64,000 bases of DNA from a virus (IMGVR_UViG_3300028829_006090:1-64000), one strand, 5' to 3'; shown: positions 31,330-40,469, counted from the stretch's first letter. Numbers and translations: made by a program. The notes: generated by a model from the sequence alone, not told the origin.

Positions 31330-32376
31330 TTATCTAGCGGTCTCAAGTGCTTCAGATATACGCTTATCCATCTCCCCTTTAGTGAGGGATGCCGGATCTA
31401 CTCCTGGAGGAAGATGTATTTGAGATACCCCTCTGGGAAACGCCTCTTCTATACGAAGCCTGGAAACCAGAGCCTCCTGCTCGGACTCGGCATCGGAGTC
31501 GAAGCATACGACTGCACGTCCGCTGAAACCCCACAGTGACTTCAGTAAGGATACCTGTCTAGGTGACGGGGACTTGCCAAATAAGGCAACAGACTTGGGC
31601 CCTATGCGCCAGCAATCCGTAACTCCCTCTACAATCACGACATCTCGGTGGAACATAGCCACGTCGCGATTATATAGGCAATGACTCTTGCGGACCTTGG
31701 AGTTCAGGTATTTGTACCTATCCTTCCATATGTCCTTACATCTGCGGGCCTGCCATCCGACTAATCTAGCACCCTGTATAAGCGGCACGATCAGCCTGTC
31801 GTCGAAGAACGTCCTCTTCTCATCTCCCATTTGATATGAGCTTCCTTTTCGAGCCACATGTATGAAGTATTCGTTAGCTAGCTCTACAGGATCGAAGCCC
31901 CTGCTTCGGACATAGTCTAAGATGTAGGCAGGCACATCCTCGTTTAGAAGAGGCAAACAGTCCTTAGGAAGAGACGTCTCCTCCATGAGGATGCTGGTAA
32001 ATGCCTGAGGTTTAGTGGTCAGAACAGGCCTATCGAGGTCCATGCGCTGTATGTATTCAGACAGGTTGCAGCTTTCGTTATGGCATTTATACACCCGGCC
32101 GAAGTAGTACGTGACTGAGTTCTTCTTTACGCTACATAGGAACGTATGAGAGAAGTACAGCCGACGACGAGTATCTCCGCATGCAGGACAGTTCAGCACA
32201 TAGCATTCGCCCCATCCTCCGCATAGATTCACCATCCGCTTAGTCTTTCTCCCTAGATGGGTACGGCTAGTTGGAGGACAGGAGAACCCGGCAGCAGTTC
32301 CCGGATTAGCTATCTCCGGGTCTTGCTGGAATACCTCACGAAGTGCTTGATATAGATTAGGATTTAGGAGCGTCAT
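31330..32376 (-). CDS. DNA primase with zinc finger and TOPRIM domain, 348 aa
   Basis: An N-terminal zinc finger is formed by LNCPACGDTRRRLYF and YKCHNESCNLSEY (Cys 63, 66, 98, 103). A linker of about 130 residues leads to a TOPRIM domain: VVIVEGVTDCWRIG with the catalytic Glu, and AVVCFDSDAESEQEAL with the DxD. It makes RNA primers with the helicase encoded just upstream; the two genes overlap as TGATG. The length is short relative to bacterial DnaG, as in phage primases. Confidence 0.9.
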   Translation of the reverse strand: MTLLNPNLYQALREVFQQDPEIANPGTAAGFSCPPTSRTHLGRKTKRMVNLCGGWGECYVLNCPACGDTRRRLYFSHTFLCSVKKNSVTYYFGRVYKCHNESCNLSEYIQRMDLDRPVLTTKPQAFTSILMEETSLPKDCLPLLNEDVPAYILDYVRSRGFDPVELANEYFIHVARKGSSYQMGDEKRTFFDDRLIVPLIQGARLVGWQARRCKDIWKDRYKYLNSKVRKSHCLYNRDVAMFHRDVVIVEGVTDCWRIGPKSVALFGKSPSPRQVSLLKSLWGFSGRAVVCFDSDAESEQEALVSRLRIEEAFPRGVSQIHLPPGVDPASLTKGEMDKRISEALETAR

Positions 32377-33806
32377 CAGAATACCGCCCCGTCGCCGCTT
32401 AGCGACTGGAACTCATCCATAAGTGCTCCTGTGTCCGGAGTAGCTATATCCGCCAGATCCACGTCAGCAGGACCGGCAGAGATGAACTTACAGTACTCCC
32501 CTGCTAGCTGAAGTAGTCCCGTAGTGGATGCCGCAGATCGGGCCTTATCGCAGTTGACTTTACACTGCTGATCTGAGTTGAGCTTAGACAAGGCGAATCC
32601 GAACTCGAAGAGATTATTCAGGTTCTTATCCTCCTGCGCGTCGTGCGTGGTAAGTAGGGCATCTGGTCCCTTTTGGGCTGCTGCTCCCGAAACCTGATGC
32701 AGTACTAGACTTCTGCCTTTCCTCTCTCTCACACCGTCTAGAAACGTATCCATCCAGTCCGAAGAGGCGTGCCTAAAACGATTATCCGACATACGGTCCT
32801 GCTGCATCACAAGGCGGCTACGGAGCCTTCCCCACCAGTCTAGTATCACCAGACTGGGGCGCTTGCCCTGCTCTAGTAGAGCGTCTATCGGAGAGAAGAG
32901 ATCGTCAATACACGTGATGGCCCTGGTGGACTTTCGACAATCCACGAAGTGGAAATACTCCAGCCACTGGTCTTTAACCGAATCTAGCCGGCTCAGGACC
33001 TCTTTAGATAATCCCGAATATCCTCGAGCAAATTCTCGACGAGACGCCCCGGTTCCTAGGACGAATTGGCGGATAGCCATATCCCCCTGCAGGCGCTGCT
33101 CAGTGGATAGATACACCACGTGCTTCTGGCTAGCTACCTGTGCCGCCGCGCACTGCATCCCCAGGGTGGTCTTTCCTCCGCCGCTGGGTGCCACCAGAAG
33201 CACAGCCTCTCCTGGAGCGGAACCTCCGTCTAGTGCAGTGTCGATAAAGGATTGACCTAGTCGCTCCTTTTTCATCTCTCGCATAGATCCGGCCACGTCA
33301 GTCCACGCTGTCTCTACAGCCAGAGAATCGAACACGTCCGATGAGAAGTCTCGTTCTGCCCTCTGCAGATATGTCTGAATCTCCCCTATATCGTCATTGT
33401 CTGTGACCTGGGCTACCAGCTCCTCCTTGGCCACCATGCGGGCAGACTCGGTTATCAGGGACTTGACGTACTCGTCCGCCCAGTCATCCGACTCGTACCA
33501 TACGTCAAAGACTTCACCGAATCCCTGCAGTAGAGAGGATGCAAATGGTGACGAGCTTTGCTGGTTTAGGCCATCCATCTCCATCAGCAGAACCTCTTTG
33601 CTAGGCAGCTGCTGAAATTCTTGGAAGTACATCTCAACAACCTTGAAGACGAACTCCAGATCGGGATATTCCTTGAAGTAGCGTATACGCATCAGCAGCC
33701 TATGAGAAGGCTGTAGGATATGAGCGCGACGGACGAGATGCTTACATACAAGCGTTTTCGTCCTCCTATCAGTCTCCCGACCAGGGAAACAAGTGTCTGG
33801 CAGCAT
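32376..33806 (-). CDS. DnaB-like replicative helicase, 476 aa
   Basis: The N-terminal 180 residues are helical, as in DnaB N-domains. The RecA-like core has Walker A VAPSGGGKT (205-213), VVYLSTEQ (about 230), Walker B LVILDWWG (319-326), RSLVLHQVSGAA, and NSDQQCKVNCDKARSA near the arginine-finger region. It unwinds DNA at the fork. The ATG at 33806 follows GAGGAGGACTCTT, which confirms the start inside the neighbouring gene's end. Confidence 0.88.
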   Translation of the reverse strand: MLPDTCFPGRETDRRTKTLVCKHLVRRAHILQPSHRLLMRIRYFKEYPDLEFVFKVVEMYFQEFQQLPSKEVLLMEMDGLNQQSSSPFASSLLQGFGEVFDVWYESDDWADEYVKSLITESARMVAKEELVAQVTDNDDIGEIQTYLQRAERDFSSDVFDSLAVETAWTDVAGSMREMKKERLGQSFIDTALDGGSAPGEAVLLVAPSGGGKTTLGMQCAAAQVASQKHVVYLSTEQRLQGDMAIRQFVLGTGASRREFARGYSGLSKEVLSRLDSVKDQWLEYFHFVDCRKSTRAITCIDDLFSPIDALLEQGKRPSLVILDWWGRLRSRLVMQQDRMSDNRFRHASSDWMDTFLDGVRERKGRSLVLHQVSGAAAQKGPDALLTTHDAQEDKNLNNLFEFGFALSKLNSDQQCKVNCDKARSAASTTGLLQLAGEYCKFISAGPADVDLADIATPDTGALMDEFQSLSGDGAVF

Positions 33807-34389
33807 AAGAGTCCTCCTCTTTTAGCGCGTTTATTGTTGTAGGCAGATGTAGTGCGATCTGTGGAAGTCCCAATAAGACCTCTCCGGCTCGCAATCCCCA
33901 CATCTGGATGATATCGGCGTACTCCGGACGCCCGATCCTAAGCATCTTCAGGGCAGACTCTACTCTAAGAGAGGGGCCTACTTCGAAATAAGGATGCTTG
34001 AGAACATAGTGCAGGCCGTTGGTCCTTGTCGATGAATTTAGGATATCTCGCTGTAGACGCATGTTTACGTCCAGCTCCAATGGGAGGCCTGACTTAAAGA
34101 CCAAGAACCCTCTCCACATCTTATCACTCACGCAGACGTTCTTAATCGCAAGAGTAGCTACAGAGGACTTCATCCCAGAATCTCGCTGCGAATGGACAGC
34201 GATGTAGTATATGTATTCGAAGGGACTGAATCCAGCAGATCTAAGCCTACACTCCATGTTCGTCCATATAGGATCGTTCGCCACAGGAAGGACAGTGCCT
34301 CCTGTGAGGTAGTGCAGACTATCCCATATATCTAGGTCAGGAATAGGCAGGGACCCATCCGTCCCTGATTCTCCATCCTTTTTTCTCAT
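33769..34389 (-). CDS. hypothetical protein, 206 aa
   Basis: I chose the ATG at 34389 (MRKKDGESGTDGSLPI), which has GGAG eight bases upstream; 34395 is nearly equal. It looks like an alpha/beta protein with FSPFEYIYYIAVHSQ and MWRGFLVFKSGLPL. It overlaps the helicase genes on both sides (53 nt upstream, 38 nt downstream). No domain is recognised; helicase loader or accessory roles are possible by context only. Confidence 0.6.
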   Translation of the reverse strand: MRKKDGESGTDGSLPIPDLDIWDSLHYLTGGTVLPVANDPIWTNMECRLRSAGFSPFEYIYYIAVHSQRDSGMKSSVATLAIKNVCVSDKMWRGFLVFKSGLPLELDVNMRLQRDILNSSTRTNGLHYVLKHPYFEVGPSLRVESALKMLRIGRPEYADIIQMWGLRAGEVLLGLPQIALHLPTTINALKEEDSYAARHLFPWSGD

Positions 34390-35767
34390 ACTCATCTCTC
34401 CTTTTGTCCGATCTACGGACAAACCATGGGTCGAAGTTATCCTGGAAGTCTACTAGGACCCCCTGGGGTTTGTTGTCGGATATTCGTGAAAGTCGTCCAA
34501 CTATCTGCGTGCATGGGATGCTGGACGTCTGCCCGTCCCCTCGGATTAGGACCGATAGTTCAGGAAAATCAACTCCCTTGTTCCAGCAGGTAGTGCAGAT
34601 TGCTTTCTTAACCTCGCCCGTCTCGAATCGCTTACGTATATCGTCTGCGTCCGGAGACTTTAGATCCGTGCGCTCTGGATCTACAATGCCCATATCGACA
34701 AACGCTTTCCAGTACTGGTCTCCGACTCCTCCGTGAACTACTTCGAACTCCGGAAGCCGGTGCTTTAGACGCAGGGCATGTTCTGTCTTCTCCACGAATA
34801 CCAATACTTGGTGATCCTCGAACGATTTCGCAGCCCTTGCGATCAGGTCATTTCTATGGGAGTTCTGCCAGTACCCTTCTTTCTTGCGCGCTATCTCCGA
34901 CCCCACCAGAGGAGACCTATCCTCATTTACAGAAATGAAGCGACACTCTATTGGAACAACCAACCCTGCCTCTTCGGCATCCTGGTAGCCCACCTCAGCA
35001 ATCACTGGTCCGAATAGAGCTTCTATGAACTTATCGGCTCTATCTGAGCGACCAGTAGGAGATGCGGAAAACCCGAATCTACGGCACTGCGAGAATCCTA
35101 GCACGGCAGTTACAGCAGTAGTGCTGCCGGCCTCGTGAGCCTCGTCATATATTAACAGGTCGGGCCACTCTGAAGGTATCTTATATAGGACACCTACTGT
35201 AGAAACGCATACTTCGCTCTCCTCCAGAAACCTATGGGATCCGGAGTGCTTAGACACCTTCTTTTCAGGACATGCCCGGCAGATTCTGTCGTATATGGAA
35301 TTCACCACGGGGCGCGACCCAGACACCACTAATATCTTTGCAGACGGATAGATACGACACAGCTGCTCGATCATGTAGGTTTTACCCATCCCGGTGGCGC
35401 AGTTCACCACCCCCATGTAGGAACTACATATCTTGGCAAGTACCTCCGGTTGATGGGTCCTAAGGGGCCCTACATTATCGAAGGACGGAGTAGGCAGCGG
35501 GTCCCGATGATCCTTTATCTCGAAGGGCACGCGGGCGGCCTGGAGAGAGGAACAAAGAGAAGTCAGGAGCCCAGCGTGGGTAAAGATCCCGCCGGACGCT
35601 ACGTCATCGTATAGGGGAATCTTCTCGAATATGAAATTGCCCTTACTAGTGGACGATCGCATATTCCACGGCTTTTTCTTCATGCGAGTAGCTGTCAGCG
35701 GAGCAGCCATACATGGGTGGAATGAGGAAGCCGTTAATATGTTTCCTCGAAGCTCTAGCAATATCAT
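34337..35767 (-). CDS. superfamily 2 DNA helicase (UvsW-like), 476 aa
   Basis: Motif I is CATGMGKT (123-130), motif II IYDEAHE (206-212), motif III FGFSASPTG (about 233), and motif VI QIVGRLSR (about 430). A beta-rich N-terminal domain of about 100 residues precedes the core, as in UvsW/RadD-type helicases. It likely processes branched intermediates or drives branch migration. AAGGAGG stands nine bases before the ATG. Confidence 0.88.
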   Translation of the reverse strand: MILLELRGNILTASSFHPCMAAPLTATRMKKKPWNMRSSTSKGNFIFEKIPLYDDVASGGIFTHAGLLTSLCSSLQAARVPFEIKDHRDPLPTPSFDNVGPLRTHQPEVLAKICSSYMGVVNCATGMGKTYMIEQLCRIYPSAKILVVSGSRPVVNSIYDRICRACPEKKVSKHSGSHRFLEESEVCVSTVGVLYKIPSEWPDLLIYDEAHEAGSTTAVTAVLGFSQCRRFGFSASPTGRSDRADKFIEALFGPVIAEVGYQDAEEAGLVVPIECRFISVNEDRSPLVGSEIARKKEGYWQNSHRNDLIARAAKSFEDHQVLVFVEKTEHALRLKHRLPEFEVVHGGVGDQYWKAFVDMGIVDPERTDLKSPDADDIRKRFETGEVKKAICTTCWNKGVDFPELSVLIRGDGQTSSIPCTQIVGRLSRISDNKPQGVLVDFQDNFDPWFVRRSDKRRDEYEKKGWRIRDGWVPAYS

Positions 35768-35818
35768 ACTGCGCGGCCTCCTTGTTGTTGGTGTTGTTGT
35801 TGATCCGAGTGAGCCTCC

Positions 35819-37882
35819 CTATACAGCATAGGCTCCGGACGCAGACACGTCCTTGATTCGGCTAAAGGCTGGCATCAGTGCCGGCTCGTGTGTTGCGATC
35901 AGCACTTCAGATGACGTACGCTCGGTGATACTCTTAGCCTTGGAGAGGATAGATGCAAGCTTTGGTTTATTGATATCATCCAGCCACACAGTAGGCTCGT
36001 CAAGAACCAGCAGAGGCACGCGGAAAGCCAACAGGTCGGCAGCCGCAAACTTAAAGGCAAGGGCTAGAGCTACCATTTGTCCTCCGCTAAGTGCTCGAGA
36101 AGATACGTTGCTCTTATGAGGGAACGACACCATAAAGTCGAACTCCTCGCTGATGTACGCCGTGAAGTTGGTATCGAATAAGGATAGGTATGAATCCAGC
36201 TGAGCATTCAGCCCCACTAGCATTTTCTGCATAACTAGCTTAGGTAGGTTGTCCCGATGCAAGACTGTGCGTGCCTCAGCTAAGAATGATGAGACCTTCT
36301 CTGCCTTATTCCGAAGGGACTGCTCTTCCTGGGCCGCAGAGAGTCGTTCCCGACTGGCTGCTAAGGTTGCGTCGGCGGCCGCTTTTGTTTCAATAGCCTT
36401 TAGCCGAACGCTCTCTAGTTCCTTCAGATTGGAGATGAACTCCTCGCACTTCTCCCTAGACTCTTCCGAGCAGGCGACCTGTGCCTCTGCTTGGAGTAGG
36501 GAGTCCCTAGCATCGTCTAGCTTGCGCTGTACTGGGGATATCTGAGCCTCTGCGCGGGCCTGTAGCTGTAGGTACTGCGTGAATTTAGCATACGCGTTCT
36601 TTTTCTGCATATACTTATCCTTATCGAACCCCTGCAGCGATTCCTGCATAGTCCGCACAGATTCCAAAAGATGTCCGACCTGCCTCTCGGCGGAAGCTAT
36701 CTCCGCCTTGTACCCACTTCTTTTTATGTAGTTGTTATTAAAAGCCCTGTTGCTCTCCTCCCACTCCTCAGACAGCTTTTCCAATTCCTTCCGAGCAGCA
36801 TCCAGCGATGCCTCGGCCTCGTCCTTTTCTTCGTCCTTTGCGTCGTGGAGTCTCAGGCACGTGGGACACACCCCAGCAACGCATAGATCGTGCTGCGCGC
36901 TGAGCTTGGCCACGATGGCCCGCTTATCGGAGAATAGTCCGTCCCCGGGAGAGGGAACGGTAGGTAGCTGTCTTAGTTGATTTCGAAGATCCTCCAATCG
37001 ATCTGACGCGGACAGGAGTGACGAGGATGTCAGATCCAGTCTATCCTTCTGACGATATAGGTTTTCTTCCTCTTCTGTAGGAGGATCGCAAGGTGGACAC
37101 GGCTCCGGGGTGTGCTGGGACTGCAGGTCCGCCAGCGTCTTGGACAGATAAGCAACTTGCGCCACGGCCTGGGCCACCTTCTTCGACTTCTCGTCCTCGG
37201 TCGGAGACGACAGAAGGGCCTGAACTTCCGGAAGTTGTTTTCTATACTCCTCTTCCAGAGCCTCCGAGTCGGCGATAGTCTTGGCCGATTGTTCCCTGAC
37301 CTGCGTCTGATGCTTGATTGTCTCGGACAGCGTGCCCACCTCCTCGGATCGGTCCAGATATAGAGGAATTTTAGACCGTGCGTCAGATATCTTTGCTCGG
37401 ATCCGCTCTACAGTGCTGTGCTGAACCAGACGTTGGAAGAACGCCATTCGCTGCGCATGGCCCATAGTCAGGATGGAGATAAGACCCCCCTGTGGTGTGA
37501 AGCAGGTTTCGTACATACCGGAAAAGGACGTACCTAGCGCGTCCTCCATAAAGGCATTGGCCTCTTTACTTCGAAGGGGTTTCTCCATATCTGGCGACGA
37601 CAGCGTCACAGCGGATGAGTCTACCCGACGCTTCAGGGTAAATGTCCGACCACCGTGCTCGAAGACAAGAGTCGTGCTGCCGGACGAGGCTGCCCACCCG
37701 AGCATATCCGCCTTCGCCGTATCTGACGAGGTCTTTCCGGATATTGCAAAATATAGCGCATCCAAAAAGTTAGACTTCCCAGATCCGTTGCGACCCACTA
37801 CTCCTGTAATTCCAGGCTGGAACTCGTGGTAGAGGTCCTTGTGCTGGAATATGTTATCCAGCGTCAGTGATACAAACTTCAT
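35819..37882 (-). CDS. sbcC: SbcC/Rad50-like ATPase subunit, 687 aa
   Basis: Walker A GRNGSGKS (30-37), a long coiled coil, a CPTC zinc hook (339-342) and the C-terminal ABC signature LSGGQ with Walker B LLVLDEPTVWLDD mark a Rad50/SbcC relative. A second Cys pair, CPPC (262-265), lies earlier in the coiled coil. With SbcD it would trim DNA ends and hairpins for recombination. It overlaps the sbcD-like gene by 29 nt. The length is shorter than bacterial SbcC. Confidence 0.9.
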   Translation of the reverse strand: MKFVSLTLDNIFQHKDLYHEFQPGITGVVGRNGSGKSNFLDALYFAISGKTSSDTAKADMLGWAASSGSTTLVFEHGGRTFTLKRRVDSSAVTLSSPDMEKPLRSKEANAFMEDALGTSFSGMYETCFTPQGGLISILTMGHAQRMAFFQRLVQHSTVERIRAKISDARSKIPLYLDRSEEVGTLSETIKHQTQVREQSAKTIADSEALEEEYRKQLPEVQALLSSPTEDEKSKKVAQAVAQVAYLSKTLADLQSQHTPEPCPPCDPPTEEEENLYRQKDRLDLTSSSLLSASDRLEDLRNQLRQLPTVPSPGDGLFSDKRAIVAKLSAQHDLCVAGVCPTCLRLHDAKDEEKDEAEASLDAARKELEKLSEEWEESNRAFNNNYIKRSGYKAEIASAERQVGHLLESVRTMQESLQGFDKDKYMQKKNAYAKFTQYLQLQARAEAQISPVQRKLDDARDSLLQAEAQVACSEESREKCEEFISNLKELESVRLKAIETKAAADATLAASRERLSAAQEEQSLRNKAEKVSSFLAEARTVLHRDNLPKLVMQKMLVGLNAQLDSYLSLFDTNFTAYISEEFDFMVSFPHKSNVSSRALSGGQMVALALAFKFAAADLLAFRVPLLVLDEPTVWLDDINKPKLASILSKAKSITERTSSEVLIATHEPALMPAFSRIKDVSASGAYAV

Positions 37883-38960
37883 CGGGTACTCCTTTATCTA
37901 CTATCCGCTGAATCTCTATGTCCTCATTCCCCGCGAGACATCCGGATAGAAAGTCGTATAGGGGCCGCTTATCTGCAGGATCGCAGAATACGGATAGAGA
38001 GGACTGCAGCGATAAGTCGCTCATGCTCTTACGAGCTTGGATCAAGTGATCCTCCGATACTAATCCGGTAGCGAGAGGGCGGGAGAACACCTTAACATTA
38101 GATGCCACACCTAGTACCTCGCCCACCTCATTCGCTAGTTTTGTCGGATACCGAACCTCTACTATAGGCTCTAGCCCGTCCGCCTCTGCTGGAGAACCTG
38201 CCAGCTCCTTTAGAAGAGCACATACCTCCTCTAGATCTTCTACTACCTGTACGGAAAATCTGTGTATACGTCTTGTAGCGTGCGGGACAAATTCCCACTC
38301 CGCGGCACCCTCCTCGAGAATATACGCCCCGTGCGGTCCTCCTTGCTCTATGTTGCAGGGCTGAAGAGGTCCTGGAGATATGCAGACTCCGGATCCGCGC
38401 AGGCTGGTAATGTCTCGTACATGCACGTCCCCGACTAATACATTGCCCACATGCAAGGGAATGTCGTCTAGGGATAGGTCAGCAGCTGCCTCGAAATGCA
38501 CTAAGTGTTCAAACATCTGGTGCAGTATTAGGAAATCGCAGGCAGGCACAGAGTCCAGCGCTAGTGGCAGATCCGTCTTACATTGCCAATCCAGTCCGTA
38601 GATTACTTTCCCGTCCAGCTCTACAGACCTGCCGTGTATGTGCGTAGCTCCCTGTACTGATGGAAGAGGCTCTACTGCGTCAAAGTCGTGATTGCCTTGA
38701 ACGAAGTATACTTCAACTCCTTCTTTGTATAGGTCGTCAACAAACGAGGTAAACGCATGCAGTGTAGCTCCGTCTACTCTCTTCTCGTCGAATATGTCTC
38801 CGCCTAGGATTACATGCAGATCCGGATCTGGGCTAGATCTCCACCTGCGTATAAGAGAGTCCCGCATAGACGCTAAGGCGTGAAACCCGTCCCCATCCAT
38901 ATCTCTACGAGACCGCCACATAAAACGACGGAGATGTAAGTCAGCAGAGAACGCTATCAT
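37854..38960 (-). CDS. sbcD: SbcD/Mre11-like nuclease subunit, 368 aa
   Basis: Metallophosphoesterase motifs are in order: SADLHLRRF (D7, H9), LGGDIFDEKR (D54), VQGNHDFD (N, H near 93-95), ILHQMFEHL and VGDVHVRDI. The C-terminal region holds a capping domain. It works with the SbcC-like ATPase as a double-strand-break nuclease. The ATGA at 38957-38960 couples it to the small basic gene upstream. Confidence 0.9.
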   Translation of the reverse strand: MIAFSADLHLRRFMWRSRRDMDGDGFHALASMRDSLIRRWRSSPDPDLHVILGGDIFDEKRVDGATLHAFTSFVDDLYKEGVEVYFVQGNHDFDAVEPLPSVQGATHIHGRSVELDGKVIYGLDWQCKTDLPLALDSVPACDFLILHQMFEHLVHFEAAADLSLDDIPLHVGNVLVGDVHVRDITSLRGSGVCISPGPLQPCNIEQGGPHGAYILEEGAAEWEFVPHATRRIHRFSVQVVEDLEEVCALLKELAGSPAEADGLEPIVEVRYPTKLANEVGEVLGVASNVKVFSRPLATGLVSEDHLIQARKSMSDLSLQSSLSVFCDPADKRPLYDFLSGCLAGNEDIEIQRIVDKGVPDEVCITDAG

Positions 38961-39235
38961 GGATCCACCTGCCGTTTCAGACTCTCCGCTACCCAGTGCG
39001 CTAATGCACCTGCGCTGGCGGCGTCTTCGAAGTCGTGAAACACCTCCGGACGGTCCGGTAGCTTCCTACCATCCGGGGCAGTAACTTTCCTATATCCTAG
39101 GACTACCAAGTTGGTATACAGCTTTAGGTCAGGGCAGGTTACCCGAAGACGCTGTACGGACATCTTTATAGGGCCTGCGGCAGGCGCCTTCTTACGAGTA
39201 TTCTTCTTCTTACGAGTATTATTCTTCTTACTCAT
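38957..39235 (-). CDS. small basic hypothetical protein, 92 aa
   Basis: The N-terminus is a strongly basic Lys/Arg/Asn tract (MSKKNNTRKKKNTRKKAPAA) followed by a compact domain (SVQRLRVTCPDLKLYTNLVV). It may contact DNA. It shares ATGA with repeat copy 3 and with sbcD, so the three are translated as a chain. Confidence 0.7.
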   Translation of the reverse strand: MSKKNNTRKKKNTRKKAPAAGPIKMSVQRLRVTCPDLKLYTNLVVLGYRKVTAPDGRKLPDRPEVFHDFEDAASAGALAHWVAESLKRQVDP

Positions 39236-39669
39236 TGTGTTGCCTTTGTTATGCTACCTTGGAGGATAGCGATTGCGTCTTTTACCGCGGCGGACCGTGC
39301 GGCGGACCGTGCGGCGAACTCTGCGGCGGACCCAGCGGCGTACTCTGCGTCTTTCCGGTCCTCCTCTCTCCCCTCCCGCAGCCAGCGAAGAACTACTTCG
39401 GGTACTTCTGCCTCCCAGTTCCCGATACATCGGAGCGCTGAGCGTCGCGCTGCAAGACTGCACTGCTCTTCAGACATTAGGCGATATAGAGCCCAGAGCT
39501 TATCCCGTGCGGGGATCTTGCGCATACGGCCTAGCTGCTCTATACTGATCGGCAGCTTAGGCAGAAGCCATCTTCCTAGAGCCGTGTCAGGCTCTCCCTC
39601 TTCGTCGAAGTAGCACGCCCCTTTCGAGACTAGCCACTCGTGCGTTATTACCTTATCTTCGTCTTTCAT
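39232..39669 (-). CDS. Ala-rich tetrapeptide-repeat protein, copy 3, 145 aa
   Basis: The start is set at 39669 (MKDEDKVITHEWLVSKGACY) by alignment with copy 2; upstream in-frame codons lie in unrelated sequence. The conserved domain is followed by a short repeat (AEYAAGSAAEFAARSAARSA) and the same C-terminal end as copy 2 (VKDAIAILQGSITKATQ). The repeat is much shorter than in copy 2, so repeat number varies. About 70 bp around the start codon match copy 2 almost exactly. Confidence 0.85.
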   Translation of the reverse strand: MKDEDKVITHEWLVSKGACYFDEEGEPDTALGRWLLPKLPISIEQLGRMRKIPARDKLWALYRLMSEEQCSLAARRSALRCIGNWEAEVPEVVLRWLREGREEDRKDAEYAAGSAAEFAARSAARSAAVKDAIAILQGSITKATQ

Positions 39670-39707
39670 TGCGTTGTTGTTCCTTGTTATTAAGTATGGG
39701 AGGGCAT

Positions 39708-40115
39708 CTAGCGGTGGATATGGTCCCGCACCATGCAGTATATGCAGTACGTACCTCTTATCAGCGGGTATGCCAGTAGATATCCTGCACCTATCAGCGA
39801 TGTCATATCCATCGCACACCCTAATCCCGTGTCAAAGTTAAAGTAGTACACTAGGAGTAGGGCACATAGCGCAGCACCTCCCGCTATGTATGTGAATTCC
39901 CCAGCCGCATTCACACGGCGGTTCCTTCCTTTGTTTCCATATGCGAGTAGTAGGGCGAGAGGAATAAAGAGCCAATAGAACAATAGCCCTACCGCCGCGA
40001 TTAGGCTAACGGATAAGGCCCTATGCAACGGCTCAGATATCTTGGCGTCCTGTGTAAGACGATTGTGTGGGGTGTATGTTCTTGTGATGTCGGACGATGG
40101 TATTCTGCTATTCAT
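39708..40115 (-). CDS. integral membrane protein, 135 aa
   Basis: After a polar N-terminus of about 30 residues, hydrophobic segments follow at about 35-58 (LSVSLIAAVGLLFYWLFIPL), 74-93 (FTYIAGGAALCALLLVYYFN) and 103-120 (MTSLIGAGYLLAYPLIRG). It has no lysozyme-like partner nearby, so a holin role is not supported. The start overlaps the stop of the 57-aa gene upstream. Function unknown. Confidence 0.75.
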   Translation of the reverse strand: MNSRIPSSDITRTYTPHNRLTQDAKISEPLHRALSVSLIAAVGLLFYWLFIPLALLLAYGNKGRNRRVNAAGEFTYIAGGAALCALLLVYYFNFDTGLGCAMDMTSLIGAGYLLAYPLIRGTYCIYCMVRDHIHR

Positions 40116-40281
40116 TTCCTTCTGTAGTGAGACCCCTAGTAGAAGGATCGTCGTCTGGTTCCTTATTCCTAGGGACCTCGACAGGACGGCGGTGGGAATG
40201 TAGGATCCCCGTAACGTAACGTGTTTTGTTCTTTATCACGGGGCCCTGATTCACTCGATCTTCAAATAGGTCAGTCTTCAT
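40108..40281 (-). CDS. small hypothetical protein, 57 aa
   Basis: ATG at 40281 follows GCAGGATACTTAA, a good ribosome site, and opens MKTDLFEDRVNQGPVIKNKT, ending ...LTTEGNE with TAG at 40108-40110 inside the start of the membrane protein gene. A perfect TATAAT box lies about 30 nt upstream. It is therefore probably the first gene of the leftward replication operon. The sequence is polar; no family is known. Confidence 0.7.
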   Translation of the reverse strand: MKTDLFEDRVNQGPVIKNKTRYVTGILHSHRRPVEVPRNKEPDDDPSTRGLTTEGNE

Positions 40282-40303
40282 TTAAGTATCCTGCGGTGGG
40301 TGT

Positions 40304-40340
40304 AGTCCTTATTATATGTTACCTGGTTGTTGTACACTCA
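40304..40340 (-). promoter_or_regulatory. putative sigma70-type promoter for leftward operon
   Basis: On the minus strand ACATATAATAAGG contains a consensus TATAAT (plus-strand 40311-40316). A -35 element is weak (TGAGTG about 18 nt upstream). The predicted start near 40304 would leave a 5' leader of about 23 nt containing the ribosome site of the gene at 40281. Confidence 0.5.
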
Positions 40341-40420
40341 TTTATTGGAGCTATGTCGCAGTCCTCCTTGCTGCGGCAAGTTATATCTAAAAAAAATACA
40401 TAGGGTGGGTGGCGTCCGAC

Positions 40421-40469
40421 TATGAAATCCCTCCCCTGCTCCCCGACCTAAGCCAGGAGCAGGGGAGGG
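40421..40469 (-). terminator. hairpin terminator after gene at 40475
   Basis: CCCTCCCCTGCTCC (40429-40442) pairs perfectly over 14 bp with GGAGCAGGGGAGGG (40456-40469), loop 13 nt. On the minus strand it is followed by ATTTCATA, a weak T-run. It starts six bases past the stop of the leftward gene and would insulate it from the operon promoter at 40.3 kb. Confidence 0.7.

Noticed and set aside
39708-40115. Holin
   Set aside because: Three membrane segments are present, but no endolysin or spanin is nearby and the gene sits in the replication operon.
40221-40403. Rightward 60-residue frame with a hydrophobic segment
   Set aside because: It lies opposite the 57-aa leftward gene, which has a ribosome site and couples to its neighbour.
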